The notes: generated from the sequence alone by a model not told the origin. Positions 53,520 through 62,840 are shown, counted from the first letter of the stretch. The stretch: 64,000 nucleotides of DNA from Bacteriovorax sp. BAL6_X (GCF_000443995.1 NZ_AUMC01000010.1:248001-312000); one strand, 5' to 3'. Numbers and translations are program-made.

Positions 53520-54443
53520 ATGCTAAAATATGTTATGATCCTTTGCGTTGTTTTATCTAGCTCTTGCTTTGCAATTGTTGGGGGAGAAGCTGTGAGCAAA
53601 GGTGAATATCAGAGTGTGGTGGCACTCGTAAGACTTGGGCGTCCATTTTGTACAGGGGTTGCCCTAACTCCAATGCATATTCTTACGGCAGCTCATTGTC
53701 TTGAAAATAAAAACTTCAAATCGATTCGCGTCTACCTAGGTGAAGGTAAGTCTATGACGGCCTCAGCTAGAGAAAGTCTTGATGCCCAATATAGCGTCAT
53801 AGGAGTAGAGCTACATCCGAGCTTAAAATTTAAATACCCAAATGGGCCGCTGGCCGACCTGGCAAGTTTAAAAACAGTTGATCTTGCTGTTTTAACTGTT
53901 GATGTACCCTTAAGAATTAAAAAGTTTTACTCTCTCCTTACTGACCCAAGAGAAGTACTGGCCAAGATTATTCCCGGTGGAATGACGACAGCTGTTGGGT
54001 TCGGATACACAGGTGAAATTGGTTTCATGCCAATGGACTCTGCTCACTCTAATATTATTTATGGGCAAAAGAGGGTGGCCGATATCCCAATCTTTGAAGC
54101 TTTCTTCAATGAAATCGATATGAGAAATAAGCAAACTGATACTTGCTATATCGATAGTGGCGGCCCGGTTTTTGTTGATGTTAATGGAGTCAAGAAGATA
54201 GCGGCCATTGTCTCAGCTTCATTCGGATTTTGTGCTGAAGGAAAGTATGCCACTTTATATTCTCTTGCTTATCATTCTGCATGTTGGATTAAAATGGCGA
54301 CAGGAGTCTCTGATGAATTTAGTGACTTCCACTGTGGGCGAAATATTAAAATTGCTCAAGAGTGCTTTGGTATCAAAAACGAAAAAGATCTTTTAAGTTG
54401 TGCAGATAAGTACTCAGACGAAATTCTTCGCAGCTACCCTTAA
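53520..54443 (+). CDS. Exported trypsin-like serine protease
   Basis: S1-family protease. A signal peptide (1-17) is followed at once by IVGGE (19-23), the mature N-terminus of active trypsins, leaving almost no propeptide. The triad is His59 (LTAAHC), Asp121 (TVDLAVL) and Ser213 (CYIDSGGPVF). The usual Gly before Asp-Ser is Ile here. 307 residues, with a cysteine-rich C-terminal extension of about 60 residues beyond the catalytic domain. Secreted role in protein digestion is inference. Confidence 0.87.
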   Translation: MLKYVMILCVVLSSSCFAIVGGEAVSKGEYQSVVALVRLGRPFCTGVALTPMHILTAAHCLENKNFKSIRVYLGEGKSMTASARESLDAQYSVIGVELHPSLKFKYPNGPLADLASLKTVDLAVLTVDVPLRIKKFYSLLTDPREVLAKIIPGGMTTAVGFGYTGEIGFMPMDSAHSNIIYGQKRVADIPIFEAFFNEIDMRNKQTDTCYIDSGGPVFVDVNGVKKIAAIVSASFGFCAEGKYATLYSLAYHSACWIKMATGVSDEFSDFHCGRNIKIAQECFGIKNEKDLLSCADKYSDEILRSYP

Positions 54444-54542
54444 TCATTTTATTAATCATAACTGCAATTGAAATATTAGAAAATATCGATGGTAGTATTG
54501 ATTTTCTATAGAACAGGTGAGCGTTACCTATCAGCTGAAAGA

Positions 54543-55352
54543 TTATCTTAACTTAAAGAATAGATTTTCGGCGTTACTATTAGCAATGTCGATTAACTTT
54601 TGGGCATCTATTTCTTTGTGAGTAGCAATGAAGTCAGCAATACATGGAAGGTAGAATGGCGCATTTTCACGTCCTCTAAATGGAACTGGAGTAAGATATG
54701 GAGAGTCTGTTTCAAGAAGCATTTGCTCAACAGGTACAATGTCTAAAACATTGCGAACATTTCCTGCATTCTTAAAAGTTACAATACCATTAAATCCAAT
54801 ATGAAACCCTTCGCTTAAACAAAATTCAGCAAGTTCGATACCTGAGGTAAATGAGTGGATAACACCTTTTCTTTTAAGCGTAGTTGAAAAATTCTTCAAG
54901 ATTGCCTTTGTGTCTGCATCTGCTTCACGTGTATGAATTACAACTGGAAGATCATTATCACATGCAATTTGTAATTGTTTTTCAAAGGCCTCTTTTTGAA
55001 TATTAGGATCTGAGAACTCATAGTAGTAATCAAGTCCGATTTCGCCAACAGCAACAATTTTAGGATTAGTTAAACTTTCTTCAATTTCTTGATAAGTTCC
55101 TTGTGTAATATGCTTGGCCTCATGAGGGTGTATCCCTTGAGTACCGTAGACGATTTCATTGGCCGTGAGATCTCTCACTTTTTTAAGATTGTCAGGGGAG
55201 ACTGCAATTGTCACAACTTTGTTTACGCCATATTCCTGGCATTTTTCTAGTGTATCAATTAACTCTTGGCCTTTGAGATAGTCGAGATGACAGTGGGTCT
55301 CGATCGGACCCACTGCATATTTAGGAATAATTCTTTCTTTTTTTTTGCTCAT
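54543..55352 (-). CDS. tatD: TatD-family metal-dependent deoxyribonuclease
   Basis: TIM-barrel hydrolase with DNase activity in E. coli. Metal ligands: His20 and His22 (ETHCHLDY), Glu in AVGEIGLDYY, His in VVIHTREAD, and LLETDSPYLTPVPFRG with the final aspartate. 269 residues is the family length. Its start overlaps the stop of the VKOR-DsbA gene (TAATG). Last gene of a minus-strand run from 59698. Confidence 0.92.
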   Translation of the reverse strand: MSKKKERIIPKYAVGPIETHCHLDYLKGQELIDTLEKCQEYGVNKVVTIAVSPDNLKKVRDLTANEIVYGTQGIHPHEAKHITQGTYQEIEESLTNPKIVAVGEIGLDYYYEFSDPNIQKEAFEKQLQIACDNDLPVVIHTREADADTKAILKNFSTTLKRKGVIHSFTSGIELAEFCLSEGFHIGFNGIVTFKNAGNVRNVLDIVPVEQMLLETDSPYLTPVPFRGRENAPFYLPCIADFIATHKEIDAQKLIDIANSNAENLFFKLR

Positions 55353-56503
55353 TAGTTTTTAGCTTTATTTTCTTTTAAAAGGTGATCCATAATGGCCGTA
55401 TAGTCACTTAATGGCCTTACGCCTTCAATCTTTACACCATTGATTAACTGAGTTGGCGTCGATTGTACATTAAATGAATTGGCCTGAGTGATCATATCCA
55501 CAACGGCCTGCTTTGTTTCAGGCTTTGCCATACACTCAGTTACACCAAGTTCTTTTCCTTTATTACTAATCCACTCGGCAGTTAGATTTGATTGATTTTC
55601 AAAAATTGCATCATGAACAGATTTAAATTTTTGAGGTCCAACACAACTTGCAAGGTAAGCTGCTTCACAGGCCAACTGGTGTAGAGGTCCAGTCATTCCA
55701 GCATTACAATTGTGATCTAGTGGATAGAAAAAGTATTGAATATTAATTTTACCTTCGTATTTTTTTTCAATCGTTGGAAGAACTAGGTTCAGTGCATTAC
55801 ACGCTGGACATTGAAAGTCAGAAAAGACTGACATTTGAATAGGTGCATCCTTAAAATCTTCAGTTGAAGAAGCTAGACGGTAAGGAGAAGCTTTGGCCGG
55901 AGTTCCTAAGTTATTTAGGTTCTTAAACATAGCAACAATTTGCGCGCTTCTTGCAGTCGAATTTTCAATTTTTGAATTTGTAAAACCATAAGCGACAGAT
56001 CCACTAATAACCATAGAGATAGTAGCTGTTACAAAGAATTTTGCATCAAAATCACGATCTGCTTTGTTTTGAAACATCATGCCCAGTCCAGTCCAAGATG
56101 CGAGATAGTAAAGTGTACAGAATGGACATAGAGTTCCAAGAATTACTAAAGAGTAGATAAATAGGATAAGACACCCAATACCGTTTAGTAGAAGTAGAAG
56201 AAATAAACTACCTTCAGCTCTTTTATTATCAATCATATAAAAAAGCATCACCATAGCACCCATTACAATTCCAAAGATAGAGATAGGAACTCCAGCAATA
56301 TTTGATAGAGGTGAAAGAGTCGCAGCATCACATGTTAAGAATGAATTAATATTACATGCAGAAGCCGAACCAAAACCTACTGGGAACTTAACTTGGTAGT
56401 AGTGATTTGTTAGGTAAATAGAGAGGATAAACATTGCAAGACCTGCAACGAAGAATAAAATTTTCTTGTTAAAACTTAGGCGATTTAAAAAACTATCAGT
56501 CAT
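55352..56503 (-). CDS. Vitamin K epoxide reductase-DsbA fusion
   Basis: Disulfide-forming system in one protein. The N-terminal VKOR domain has four to five membrane helices with Cys50/Cys58 and the active CPFC (126-129), and the C-terminal DsbA-like thioredoxin domain has CPAC (232-235) and the cis-proline segment STPTQLING. At 383 residues both parts are full length. It takes the place of DsbB plus DsbA and would oxidise cysteines of exported proteins, several of which are encoded nearby. AAAGGA precedes the ATG. Confidence 0.9.
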   Translation of the reverse strand: MTDSFLNRLSFNKKILFFVAGLAMFILSIYLTNHYYQVKFPVGFGSASACNINSFLTCDAATLSPLSNIAGVPISIFGIVMGAMVMLFYMIDNKRAEGSLFLLLLLNGIGCLILFIYSLVILGTLCPFCTLYYLASWTGLGMMFQNKADRDFDAKFFVTATISMVISGSVAYGFTNSKIENSTARSAQIVAMFKNLNNLGTPAKASPYRLASSTEDFKDAPIQMSVFSDFQCPACNALNLVLPTIEKKYEGKINIQYFFYPLDHNCNAGMTGPLHQLACEAAYLASCVGPQKFKSVHDAIFENQSNLTAEWISNKGKELGVTECMAKPETKQAVVDMITQANSFNVQSTPTQLINGVKIEGVRPLSDYTAIMDHLLKENKAKN

Positions 56504-56506
56504 ATT

Positions 56507-57091
56507 TTAATTCCTTTTTAAAATATTATAATTTCTCTTAGTTGTTTGATTTCTTCTAAAGCTATTATAGTTGAGATTTGCAAATGTGCATATATTGGTA
56601 GATATGACATGTGCATTTGAAAAATTAGCCGCAATTTTTGCCCTTAATTCCTTCTCTAAGCTAAACGTTGTCTTGCCTTCTATCACGGCAAAAGCTTGGG
56701 AGTTAGGAAAATTTTGTTTAAATTCTTCGCTAACCTCATAATTTACAGCACTTATGTGTGGGCCAATCAGAATAATTTCAGGCTCAATCCTTTTAATTTC
56801 ACTGTCTAGAATAATTTGTTCGGCCAAGCCACGCCAGCCAGCATGGATATTAGCGACTCCTGACTTGCCAATAATTACTATGGGAAGACAGTCTGCGGTC
56901 TTTATCGCTAGTGGACGTTCGAGCTCGAGGCCAGATATTATTGCATCAGCTTCATTATTATTTGAAGCAGGTGCATTGACCACGGTAGAGGAATGGATCT
57001 GGTTTACTTCATCAAAATCAAAATCCGGTCGATCATCATAAACTTCAAAGAGGTAATTTGAAATTTTCTTTTGATAAAGTAGCTTTGCCAA
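56507..57091 (-). CDS. pgeF: PgeF/YfiH-type multicopper polyphenol oxidase-like protein
   Basis: Family enzyme removes mis-incorporated L-serine from peptidoglycan precursor (PgeF) or acts on purine nucleosides. Metal-site residues His33 (QIHSSTV), Cys68 (KTADCLPI) and His83 (NIHAGWRG) are present. With 194 residues it is shorter than the usual 240, missing part of the N-terminus. It starts 2 bases after rluD, the conserved rluD-pgeF order. Confidence 0.86.
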   Translation of the reverse strand: MAKLLYQKKISNYLFEVYDDRPDFDFDEVNQIHSSTVVNAPASNNNEADAIISGLELERPLAIKTADCLPIVIIGKSGVANIHAGWRGLAEQIILDSEIKRIEPEIILIGPHISAVNYEVSEEFKQNFPNSQAFAVIEGKTTFSLEKELRAKIAANFSNAHVISTNICTFANLNYNSFRRNQTTKRNYNILKRN

Positions 57092-57093
57092 AT

Positions 57094-58065
57094 CTACTCC
57101 GATTCCGACTCAAGAAAATCGAGGACTTCTTGAAAGATTGGCGGAGCTGGCTCTTCAAAGAATAATTTCTCTTTAGTAATCGGGTGTGTGAAACCAAGAA
57201 TTTTTGCATGTAAAAAAGGATGTTCGTAATCTTTGATAATGGCCTTAAGTCGATTATCAACTCGTAAGAGGTCGTTCTTAGGCACACCATAAAGTGGGTC
57301 CATAAGAATAGGCGCATTGAGAAGCTGACTCAGATGAACACGAATTTGATGTGTACGTCCTGTTTCAAGCTTAAGCTCAACATGGCTTAGATTTTGGTAA
57401 TACTTTAGTACTTTATAATTAGTGATAGAGTTCTTACCTGTGCGTACATTCACCGCCATCTTTAAACGATTATTTGGATGACGTCCGATAGTAGACTCTA
57501 GTCTACCTTCTGGAGCAAGCTTTGTGCTTACACTAATACACTCATAGTAGCGATCAATATCATGGGCCTGAAAGAGTTTTACAAGTTCTTCGTGGCACTT
57601 TTGATTTTTTGCCACAACCATAACACCACTTGTTCCTTTATCAAGACGGTGAACAATCCCCGGGCGTTTTTCATCACCAACACCTTGAATATCTTTACAG
57701 TGATGAAGGATTGCGTTGACAAGCGTTCCTGTGTAATTTCCTGGTGCTGGGTGAGTCACCATTCCAACAGGCTTTACGACAATAGCAAGGTGTTCATCTT
57801 CAAATAAAATCTTAAGCGGAATATCTTCTGCTTTTGCTGTGGACTCTCTTGGAGGAGGTATATCAACTAGAACTTCTGTACCTACTGCAGGCATTTTCTT
57901 TAGTTCTATTTTTACATTAGAAGTAATGGAGCCCTTTTTAAAAAGCTCCTTTAAAAAACTTCTAGATTGCTCAAGCTTACTGGCAAGGACTTGATCGAGT
58001 CGAGTAAACTCATCATGGTCTTCTTGGGTGATCTTAATAATAAACTTAGAATTTTGATCACTCAT
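57094..58065 (-). CDS. rluD: RluD-type 23S rRNA pseudouridine synthase
   Basis: Isomerises uridines in helix 69 of 23S rRNA (by homology). An S4-like RNA-binding region (about 20-68) precedes the synthase domain with catalytic Asp142 in VHRLDKGTSGVMV and the RTHQIRVHL motif. 323 residues is normal. It begins 6 bases after the J-like gene, and pgeF follows after 2. Confidence 0.94.
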   Translation of the reverse strand: MSDQNSKFIIKITQEDHDEFTRLDQVLASKLEQSRSFLKELFKKGSITSNVKIELKKMPAVGTEVLVDIPPPRESTAKAEDIPLKILFEDEHLAIVVKPVGMVTHPAPGNYTGTLVNAILHHCKDIQGVGDEKRPGIVHRLDKGTSGVMVVAKNQKCHEELVKLFQAHDIDRYYECISVSTKLAPEGRLESTIGRHPNNRLKMAVNVRTGKNSITNYKVLKYYQNLSHVELKLETGRTHQIRVHLSQLLNAPILMDPLYGVPKNDLLRVDNRLKAIIKDYEHPFLHAKILGFTHPITKEKLFFEEPAPPIFQEVLDFLESESE

Positions 58066-58071
58066 GACAAC

Positions 58072-58713
58072 TTAATTGCCTTCTTTTAAAGCTTTTACTC
58101 TTTGAAGGTATGAGTTAGCAACTAGATCAGGGTTTAGCTTTAAGACTTTTGCATATTGGTAGACGAATCCTCTAACGTAAACGATTGCAGGCATCTTATC
58201 GACTTCTTCATTTTCAATATATTGTAAAAATGTTTTAGAAATTTTTGTCATATCAGACATACGACTAACATCAACTTTTTTGTACTCACGAACTCTCTTT
58301 AGGAATTCACCAGTGTATTCACTACATTGTTCAATTTCTTTTTCAAACTCTGCATTCTGCTCGTATTCTAGGCCGTAGCGTTTCTTTGCAACAAGACGAT
58401 TCATCTGATTTGTCACTTTAATCGTATTTTCATCTTCAGGCTTTGTTGTTGGTATGTAGTTTGTATCATCTTCGATAACAATTCCACGTGCTTGATTATA
58501 CTTTTTTCTCTTCGTTGGATTACTTAAAATATTATAAGCTTCCTCAATAAGCTCAAGTACTTTGTGAGCCTCTTCTTCTGATAGGAGAGAGTAAATGGCA
58601 AGACTGTCTCCACTGTATGCAGTTTTTGCCGCTGTATATGCCTTTTGAATCTCATCGGCCGAAGCATTTGGTGCAACTTCTAAAACCTCATAATAGTTCT
58701 TCTCTTTACTCAT
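58072..58713 (-). CDS. J-like domain fused to RodZ-type helix-turn-helix
   Basis: 213 residues. Residues 5-72 resemble a J domain (NYYEVLEVAPNASADEIQKA ... AYNILSNPTKRKKYN), but the HPD tripeptide needed to stimulate DnaK is replaced (AYSGDSL). Residues 130-205 match the RodZ/HTH_25 cytoplasmic domain (GEFLKRVREYKKVDVSRMSD ... PAIVYVRGFVYQYAKVL). No membrane helix follows, unlike RodZ. GAGG lies 6 bases before the ATG. It sits between a ParA/FlhG-like ATPase and rluD, suggesting a role in positioning or cell structure. Confidence 0.8.
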   Translation of the reverse strand: MSKEKNYYEVLEVAPNASADEIQKAYTAAKTAYSGDSLAIYSLLSEEEAHKVLELIEEAYNILSNPTKRKKYNQARGIVIEDDTNYIPTTKPEDENTIKVTNQMNRLVAKKRYGLEYEQNAEFEKEIEQCSEYTGEFLKRVREYKKVDVSRMSDMTKISKTFLQYIENEEVDKMPAIVYVRGFVYQYAKVLKLNPDLVANSYLQRVKALKEGN

Positions 58714-58732
58714 TTATTCCTCATTAAATTTA

Positions 58733-59698
58733 TTAAACAATTTTCTTCGTTAGATTTAAAATACGATTGATGACGTGCTCAAAATTCTTTACAAGTGCTG
58801 AGTTTGGGAACTCTAGAATCAGAGGTCTCTTTTTCTTTACACTTTGCCAAACTGTTGCATCATATTCAAGAAATCCAACATAATCTAAATTGATACCAAA
58901 GTACTTCTTAGAAATGATTCTCATAGCAAAACCAATATCAATATCGGCCTGCGTTCTTGCCTGATTGATAACTAGTTTTGGAGTAATTGCTTCGATTTCT
59001 CTCTTTAATTTTAAACCTTGAGCCTCGTTGATTTGCATGGCCTTTTCAATAATCTCAGATGGAGTACGGTTTTCACCGACTTTTCCATTTAGAACTTTAT
59101 CTATTAGTGGCCCTAGCTCTAAAAAATCATCAACTGATTGAAGTTTACGGTGATAGATTGACTTGATAAAACGGTAAGTATTCTCAATCGAGGTTGGCTC
59201 TGGAAGAGTAACTAAAATACCTTGGTCTGCTCCTAAGAAGAAATCTAAAGTATTATTAGTTGTTCCCGCTCCCAGGTCGAGAAGAATATAATCGGCGTCT
59301 AATTCACGAAGGTCATTTAAAACTTTTGATTTATGAGCGGCCTTAAGATTGGCCATTCCTAAATTATCCTGTGCTCCACTGATTAAACTTAAATTCTTAA
59401 GTGGAGTAGGAGTTATTAGATCTGAAAGTTTTGTATTTGGTTTAGTGAAGTAGTCACTTAAAGTTTTAGACGGAACACTTACCCCTAGACATGTGTGAAG
59501 GTTAGCTCCTCCAAGGTCCATATCAATGGCAATAACCTTCATCCCCATAAGGGCGAGACAAATTGATAAATTTGACGTAACAAGACTTTTTCCTACGCCA
59601 CCTTTTCCGCCGCCAATGGCCCAGATTTTTTTGCCATTATTTGATGCACCTAGATATTGGCCAGCATCTGCTAAATGTGAATTTGTACTATTATTCAA
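58733..59698 (-). CDS. FlhG/MinD-like ParA-family ATPase
   Basis: Deviant Walker ATPase that typically positions flagella, septa or other polar machines. The P-loop GGGKGGVGKS (29-38) carries the signature lysine; MDLGGANLHTCLG and LLDLGAGTTNNTLDF follow. Its 321 residues end in VVINQ-type helices and a basic tail. Start is TTG with AAGGA 7 bases upstream; no ATG is available nearby. Flagellar genes are absent here, so the cargo is unknown. It is first in the run to tatD. Confidence 0.85.
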   Translation of the reverse strand: MNNSTNSHLADAGQYLGASNNGKKIWAIGGGKGGVGKSLVTSNLSICLALMGMKVIAIDMDLGGANLHTCLGVSVPSKTLSDYFTKPNTKLSDLITPTPLKNLSLISGAQDNLGMANLKAAHKSKVLNDLRELDADYILLDLGAGTTNNTLDFFLGADQGILVTLPEPTSIENTYRFIKSIYHRKLQSVDDFLELGPLIDKVLNGKVGENRTPSEIIEKAMQINEAQGLKLKREIEAITPKLVINQARTQADIDIGFAMRIISKKYFGINLDYVGFLEYDATVWQSVKKKRPLILEFPNSALVKNFEHVINRILNLTKKIV

Positions 59699-59802
59699 AA
59701 TACGTCCTTGTATTGCTTGCTTAACTTTCCATCATTATAGCCAAAATTAAAAAGCCTCGAAAAGGTCTTTATTTTATTTTTCTAAAATTATATATTGTTG
59801 TA

Positions 59803-60444
59803 ATGGAAAGTATTTATAGATTCCCAAGTAAGTTTGAACCACACTTATTGAGAAAGTTAGTTCATATTTTTGCAGGATTGGGGATTGCCTCAATTTATCT
59901 TCTGACTAATCTTGATTCTTATAAGTTTTCAATTGTTGTTCTTGGAGCGAGTGCTTTATTTACACTCGTTGAAATTCTTCGTTTGAAGTTTGATGGAATT
60001 AATCAGGTATTTATTAACTCTTGTCGTGGGATTCTTAGGGATACTGAGATTAATGGTTTTACGGGGACGCCATTCTTTCTTCTAGGTATTGGTCTGTCCT
60101 TTTTCTTTTTTGATGAGCAAATTGCACTCTTAGCAACAATGATTCTTTCGTTAGCGGATCCAGCTTCTTCATTTGTGGGCATTCGTTATGGTAAAAGAAA
60201 AGTAATGCATGATCGAACTTTTGAGGGGTCGTATGCTTGCTTTCTTATGACATTTTTAATTGTGGCAATTTATGGGCTTATGTATTTCCCACTAAGCTTG
60301 AAAATTATTATCTTTGCTTTCTTTACAGCAATTGCGACGGCATTGATTGAATTATTATCGACAAGAATTGATGATAATTTCACTCTTTCGTTCTTTAGTG
60401 CTTGTGCCATGGCCCTAATAAATATTTTAGTGGCCCTTGTTTAA
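59803..60444 (+). CDS. Dolichol kinase/CTP-transferase-like membrane protein
   Basis: 213 residues with six to seven membrane helices and the CTP-dependent kinase signature LADPASSFVGIRYGKRKV ... RTFEGSYACF. RKLVHI at residues 17-22 is the conserved N-terminal motif. Such proteins phosphorylate polyprenols, phytol or related lipids with CTP; the substrate is not known. A TATATT ends 6 bases before the ATG and there is no ribosome site. Its end overlaps the convergent LON-domain gene by four bases. Confidence 0.8.
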   Translation: MESIYRFPSKFEPHLLRKLVHIFAGLGIASIYLLTNLDSYKFSIVVLGASALFTLVEILRLKFDGINQVFINSCRGILRDTEINGFTGTPFFLLGIGLSFFFFDEQIALLATMILSLADPASSFVGIRYGKRKVMHDRTFEGSYACFLMTFLIVAIYGLMYFPLSLKIIIFAFFTAIATALIELLSTRIDDNFTLSFFSACAMALINILVALV

Positions 60445-61127
60445 TTGGCCTGTTTAAGCTGAAGTTTTTCACTAACAAATTCTTCAAAAGCCTGTGCCAC
60501 GATAGGATCTTCATGAAAGATGTGTTCATCTGTAATTAGAGAACTTAAAATTTTAATTTTATCATTGATATTGTCTTGCTCTAAGAGGAGCTGTCTAATT
60601 TGACGACTCTTGATAATAAAAGTGGCAACATAATTGATGATTTGATCTGGCTTATTTAGAGTTTCAATAAAGTAGTCACGATCTTGATCATTTGGAATAT
60701 TGATATCGAGCCAATTATAGAGAATGCTTTCAAGGCGATAGAATTCATCAATATTACTCATGACACATTCATCATCTTTTAAAATTGTAACGTTATACAT
60801 TGGGTAGGGATTAGATTGGGTAGGGTAATTTACTTGGCATTTTCCAATACAACGTACCAAGACCTTGAGTGTATTTCCATCCACTCTTTCAATCATAAGA
60901 GGTTGGCCAATACCAAAGACTTCACATGGGTATGCGAAGTAGGTTTCAAAATCTTTTTCCATGGCCAGAGATATCCCAATGGGGTTTCCTGCGCAAGTGG
61001 CCTCTTCGAAAATGTCTTGAAAAATATCATCCACAACATAAAGAGGAAGGGATGTTCCCGGAAAAAAAACGATATTGGGAAGTGTGATTACTGGAATTTC
61101 GATACGTTCTGGGAAGTTTAAAGTCAT
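60441..61127 (-). CDS. LON substrate-binding-domain protein
   Basis: Stand-alone relative of the N-terminal domain of Lon protease, without ATPase or protease parts. IPVITLPNIVFFPGTSLPL followed by GNPIGISLA and GIGQPLMIERVDGNTL matches the domain, with a helical C-terminus (228 residues). Stand-alone members have unclear roles. No ribosome site was found before the ATG; TATAAA lies about 14 bases upstream. Convergent with the CTP-transferase-like gene. Confidence 0.85.
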   Translation of the reverse strand: MTLNFPERIEIPVITLPNIVFFPGTSLPLYVVDDIFQDIFEEATCAGNPIGISLAMEKDFETYFAYPCEVFGIGQPLMIERVDGNTLKVLVRCIGKCQVNYPTQSNPYPMYNVTILKDDECVMSNIDEFYRLESILYNWLDINIPNDQDRDYFIETLNKPDQIINYVATFIIKSRQIRQLLLEQDNINDKIKILSSLITDEHIFHEDPIVAQAFEEFVSEKLQLKQAN

Positions 61128-61226
61128 GCTTTATCTTAGCTTTTATAGGCATTTGAAGCATATTAAACCTTATTAAAATAAGTAAATCTTCTTTGCTCAT
61201 GCTGGAAAGTACGATAGCATAGCACT

Positions 61227-62126
61227 ATGATTTTAAAGCAAATTCCACATTTAGTTTCCACTGTTTGGGGTGGTGAAAAGTTAAAGAAATATAAAGATCC
61301 TGAGGGTTCATTTGATGGCCCATTAGGTGAAACATGGGAAGTTTCAACTTTAGAAAATGGCCTTTCTCTTTGTGAGAATAAACAAAGCCTCGAAGAGGCC
61401 CTAGAAGGTAAAATCCTTACTTATTTAATTAAATTTATCGACACGAATAAGAACTTATCAATACAAGTTCACCCAGATAATGAATACGCTCATATCCATG
61501 AAGATGCTCTTGGAAAAGATGAGTGTTGGTATATTCTAGATGCTGAAAATAATGCAGGAATTTATCTCGGCCTAAAAGATGAAGTCACTAAAGAAAGATT
61601 ACAAGAGGCCATCGAAAGTGGTGAGAATGTAAATGAGCTTCTAAATTTCATTAATGTTCAAAAGGGCGATTTTTTCAATATTCCGGCCGGTTCAATTCAT
61701 GCTATCGGTGAGGGAGTTACACTTGTAGAGGTTCAGCAAAGCTCTGGTGTGACATATCGTGTTTGGGATTGGAATCGCATGGGTCTAGATGGAAAGCCTC
61801 GTGAGCTTCATGTAAAGAAGGCCATGGATGTTATTAATTTTAAACCAAGCGCTAACAAGTTAGAATATTTTCAATATAAGAACCTAGATAGCAGCGGCTT
61901 ACTAACAAGTAATAACTATTTCAATGCAAGAATAAAAGTACTCAAAGCAGGAGACGAAAGTGTTTTGTCTTTAAATGGAATAAGCTCGATTGTTATGTTG
62001 GAAGGAACTTGTGAAATTGATGATACTGAGATTAATGAGTATGAGTCGGCAGTGGTTAAGGATATTGAGTCCGCTATCTTGAAGGCAATAACGGACTCGA
62101 AGGTTTTAGTTGTTAAACAAATTTAG
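61227..62126 (+). CDS. manA: Mannose-6-phosphate isomerase, class I
   Basis: Interconverts mannose 6-phosphate and fructose 6-phosphate. The cupin metal site is Gln80 and His82 (SIQVHPDNEY), Glu99 (KDECWYI) and His158 (AGSIHAIG); GETWEVS (35-41) is also typical. At 299 residues it is the short Bacillus-type form. There is no clear ribosome site; TAGCAT ends 6 bases before the ATG. Probably supplies mannose for surface polysaccharide or uses it for glycolysis. Its end overlaps the convergent small gene by four bases. Confidence 0.93.
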   Translation: MILKQIPHLVSTVWGGEKLKKYKDPEGSFDGPLGETWEVSTLENGLSLCENKQSLEEALEGKILTYLIKFIDTNKNLSIQVHPDNEYAHIHEDALGKDECWYILDAENNAGIYLGLKDEVTKERLQEAIESGENVNELLNFINVQKGDFFNIPAGSIHAIGEGVTLVEVQQSSGVTYRVWDWNRMGLDGKPRELHVKKAMDVINFKPSANKLEYFQYKNLDSSGLLTSNNYFNARIKVLKAGDESVLSLNGISSIVMLEGTCEIDDTEINEYESAVVKDIESAILKAITDSKVLVVKQI

Positions 62127-62455
62127 ATAATATTACAACTTAGTGGGTATGTTACTTCGTGCCCATTCTTAGTTCGAATAGAGATATAAGTATTCATCTC
62201 ATTTGAATTCGTCACATCATCAAAGTGAATTTGATATTTTTGGCCGGCAAGTTGGTAGTGCTTTGTTACTGAGTTCCCAACTTTGTGTGTGCGTCCTATT
62301 AGGGCATGGGCCGGTGTACGACCTTCTACTTGAATCTGATTTCCTTTTAAATTGAACTCAATATTCTTGCGCATTGTAGAGCATTTAAAATTAACAGAAG
62401 CCTGAGCTGATACTGTAAATAATAGTGAAAATGCAATTAAGCTAAGTAGTTTCAT
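62123..62455 (-). CDS. Small exported protein of unknown function
   Basis: 110 residues with a signal peptide ending SAQAS and a beta-rich mature part having two cysteines (FKCSTM near the start, YPLSCNII at the end) that could form a disulfide. GGAGG lies 5 bases before the ATG at 62455, so the upstream ATG at 62503 is rejected. No family recognised. Confidence 0.72.
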   Translation of the reverse strand: MKLLSLIAFSLLFTVSAQASVNFKCSTMRKNIEFNLKGNQIQVEGRTPAHALIGRTHKVGNSVTKHYQLAGQKYQIHFDDVTNSNEMNTYISIRTKNGHEVTYPLSCNII

Positions 62456-62572
62456 ATTCCCTCCAAGATTTAGACACTGTCTTAGTTGCAGGAATAATGC
62501 CAATTATTTAGATGTGATATCGGATGGTTAGGAAGGGGGAGAAGGTGTAATTATTTTGCAATTGTCTAAATT

Positions 62573-62824
62573 TTATTCGAAATCCTTGAGGTAGTATTCC
62601 GCAAGGTCTTCATCTGAAACCTCTTCTTTTAAATCCTTCTTTCTAAGCTCAAGAGGAATACTACTAGAATCATCATCAACTTTCTCATTGAATCCAAATG
62701 GGCAATGAAGACAGCCACTTTCACAGCAGTAACCACGACGTAAATGGAACTCTTTAGTAAAAACAGTATTACCGTCTTCATTAATGTAGAAATCTTTTTT
62801 GGAATCGTCGTAAGAATTGGTCAT
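62573..62824 (-). CDS. DUF5522-like small cysteine-rich protein
   Basis: 83 residues with the compact motif RRGYCCESGCLHCPFGF (about 29-45), where CC-x3-C-x2-C could bind metal; this resembles DUF5522. The rest is acidic. No function is known for the family. Divergent from the fadD-like gene, 225 bases away. Confidence 0.8.
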   Translation of the reverse strand: MTNSYDDSKKDFYINEDGNTVFTKEFHLRRGYCCESGCLHCPFGFNEKVDDDSSSIPLELRKKDLKEEVSDEDLAEYYLKDFE

Positions 62825-62840
62825 AGGCTTTAAATAAGTA

